This document shows positions 4,964 to 5,052 of a stretch of 5,052 bases of DNA, piece by piece. The translations under genes and the position numbers were made by a program. The notes under the pieces were generated by a model. The model made no database searches and was not told the DNA's origin. It saw only the letters and a list, made by a program, of their open reading frames with translations. Numbering within the stretch: position 1 is the first letter of the stretch; every line of letters begins with the position of its first letter. The DNA is from an uncultured Alphaproteobacteria bacterium (lineage in GTDB: Bacteria; Pseudomonadota; Alphaproteobacteria; Thalassobaculales; Thalassobaculaceae). The stretch covers positions 1 to 5,052 of the forward strand of contig CALIMD010000351.1 in assembly GCA_938028645.1 (NCBI GenBank). Reading direction: 5' to 3'.

Positions 4964-5052
4964 TCAATATCTTGATCTTATAACAACCAGTTTTGATACA
5001 ACTTCTGAAATGTTAGATTCATCCCCCGATAGACCTGTCTGAGGGTCGTACC
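4964..5052 (-). CDS. C-terminal end of an unidentified protein (cut by right window edge)
   Basis: The minus strand is open from the edge for 28 full codons to TGA at 4966-4964. They encode a tail beginning YDPQTGLSGDE and ending in a helix-like stretch with EVVSKLVVIRSRY. The amphipathic composition and Gly/Asp/Pro turn look like a real folded C-terminus, and the other two frames give a stop earlier or an implausible sequence. The gene converges on the MCP with 90 bp between stops. I do not recognise the family and assign no function. The open stretch is short, so chance is possible. Confidence 0.45.
   Translation of the reverse strand, partial: YDPQTGLSGDESNISEVVSKLVVIRSRY

Overview
The window is an AT-rich stretch (by eye roughly 40% GC) of a motile bacterium, devoted almost entirely to chemosensory signalling. 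It contains two transmembrane methyl-accepting chemotaxis proteins (MCPs) and a tandem-CheW coupling protein. The protein families suggest a Gram-negative proteobacterium. The helical sensor of the left MCP most resembles receptors I associate with Alphaproteobacteria, but that taxonomic guess is weak. I see no mobile element, tRNA, rRNA or CRISPR array.

Layout. (1) Positions 1-849, minus strand: the N-terminal 283 residues of an MCP cut off by the left edge just as the HAMP linker begins. (2) Positions 899-2278, minus strand: a 459-residue protein with a low-complexity N-terminal tail and two CheW domains. The gap between these two genes is 49 bp, so they probably form an operon in the order tandem-CheW then MCP, with a small hairpin just ahead of the MCP ribosome binding site. 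(3) Positions 2279-2671: a 393-bp divergent intergenic region. It holds a good sigma70-type promoter for the minus-strand operon, a weaker candidate for the plus strand, two inverted repeats (one at each promoter) and a central 10-bp palindrome. (4) Positions 2672-4873, plus strand: a complete 733-residue MCP with a long Cache-like periplasmic domain, HAMP and a signalling hairpin that departs from consensus at several tip residues. (5) Positions 4964-5052, minus strand: the probable last 28 codons of an unidentified convergent gene.

How they work together (inference): the two receptors have different ligand-binding folds and flank a coupling protein with two CheW modules, one near consensus and one degenerate. 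Receptors and coupler would join a CheA-based array, but no CheA, CheY, CheR or CheB lies in the window, so the unit either feeds a pathway encoded elsewhere or is the edge of a larger cluster. The most unusual observations are the tandem CheW protein, its N-terminal peptide motif repeated with almost every codon changed, and the non-consensus signalling tip and C-terminal adaptation site of the complete MCP.
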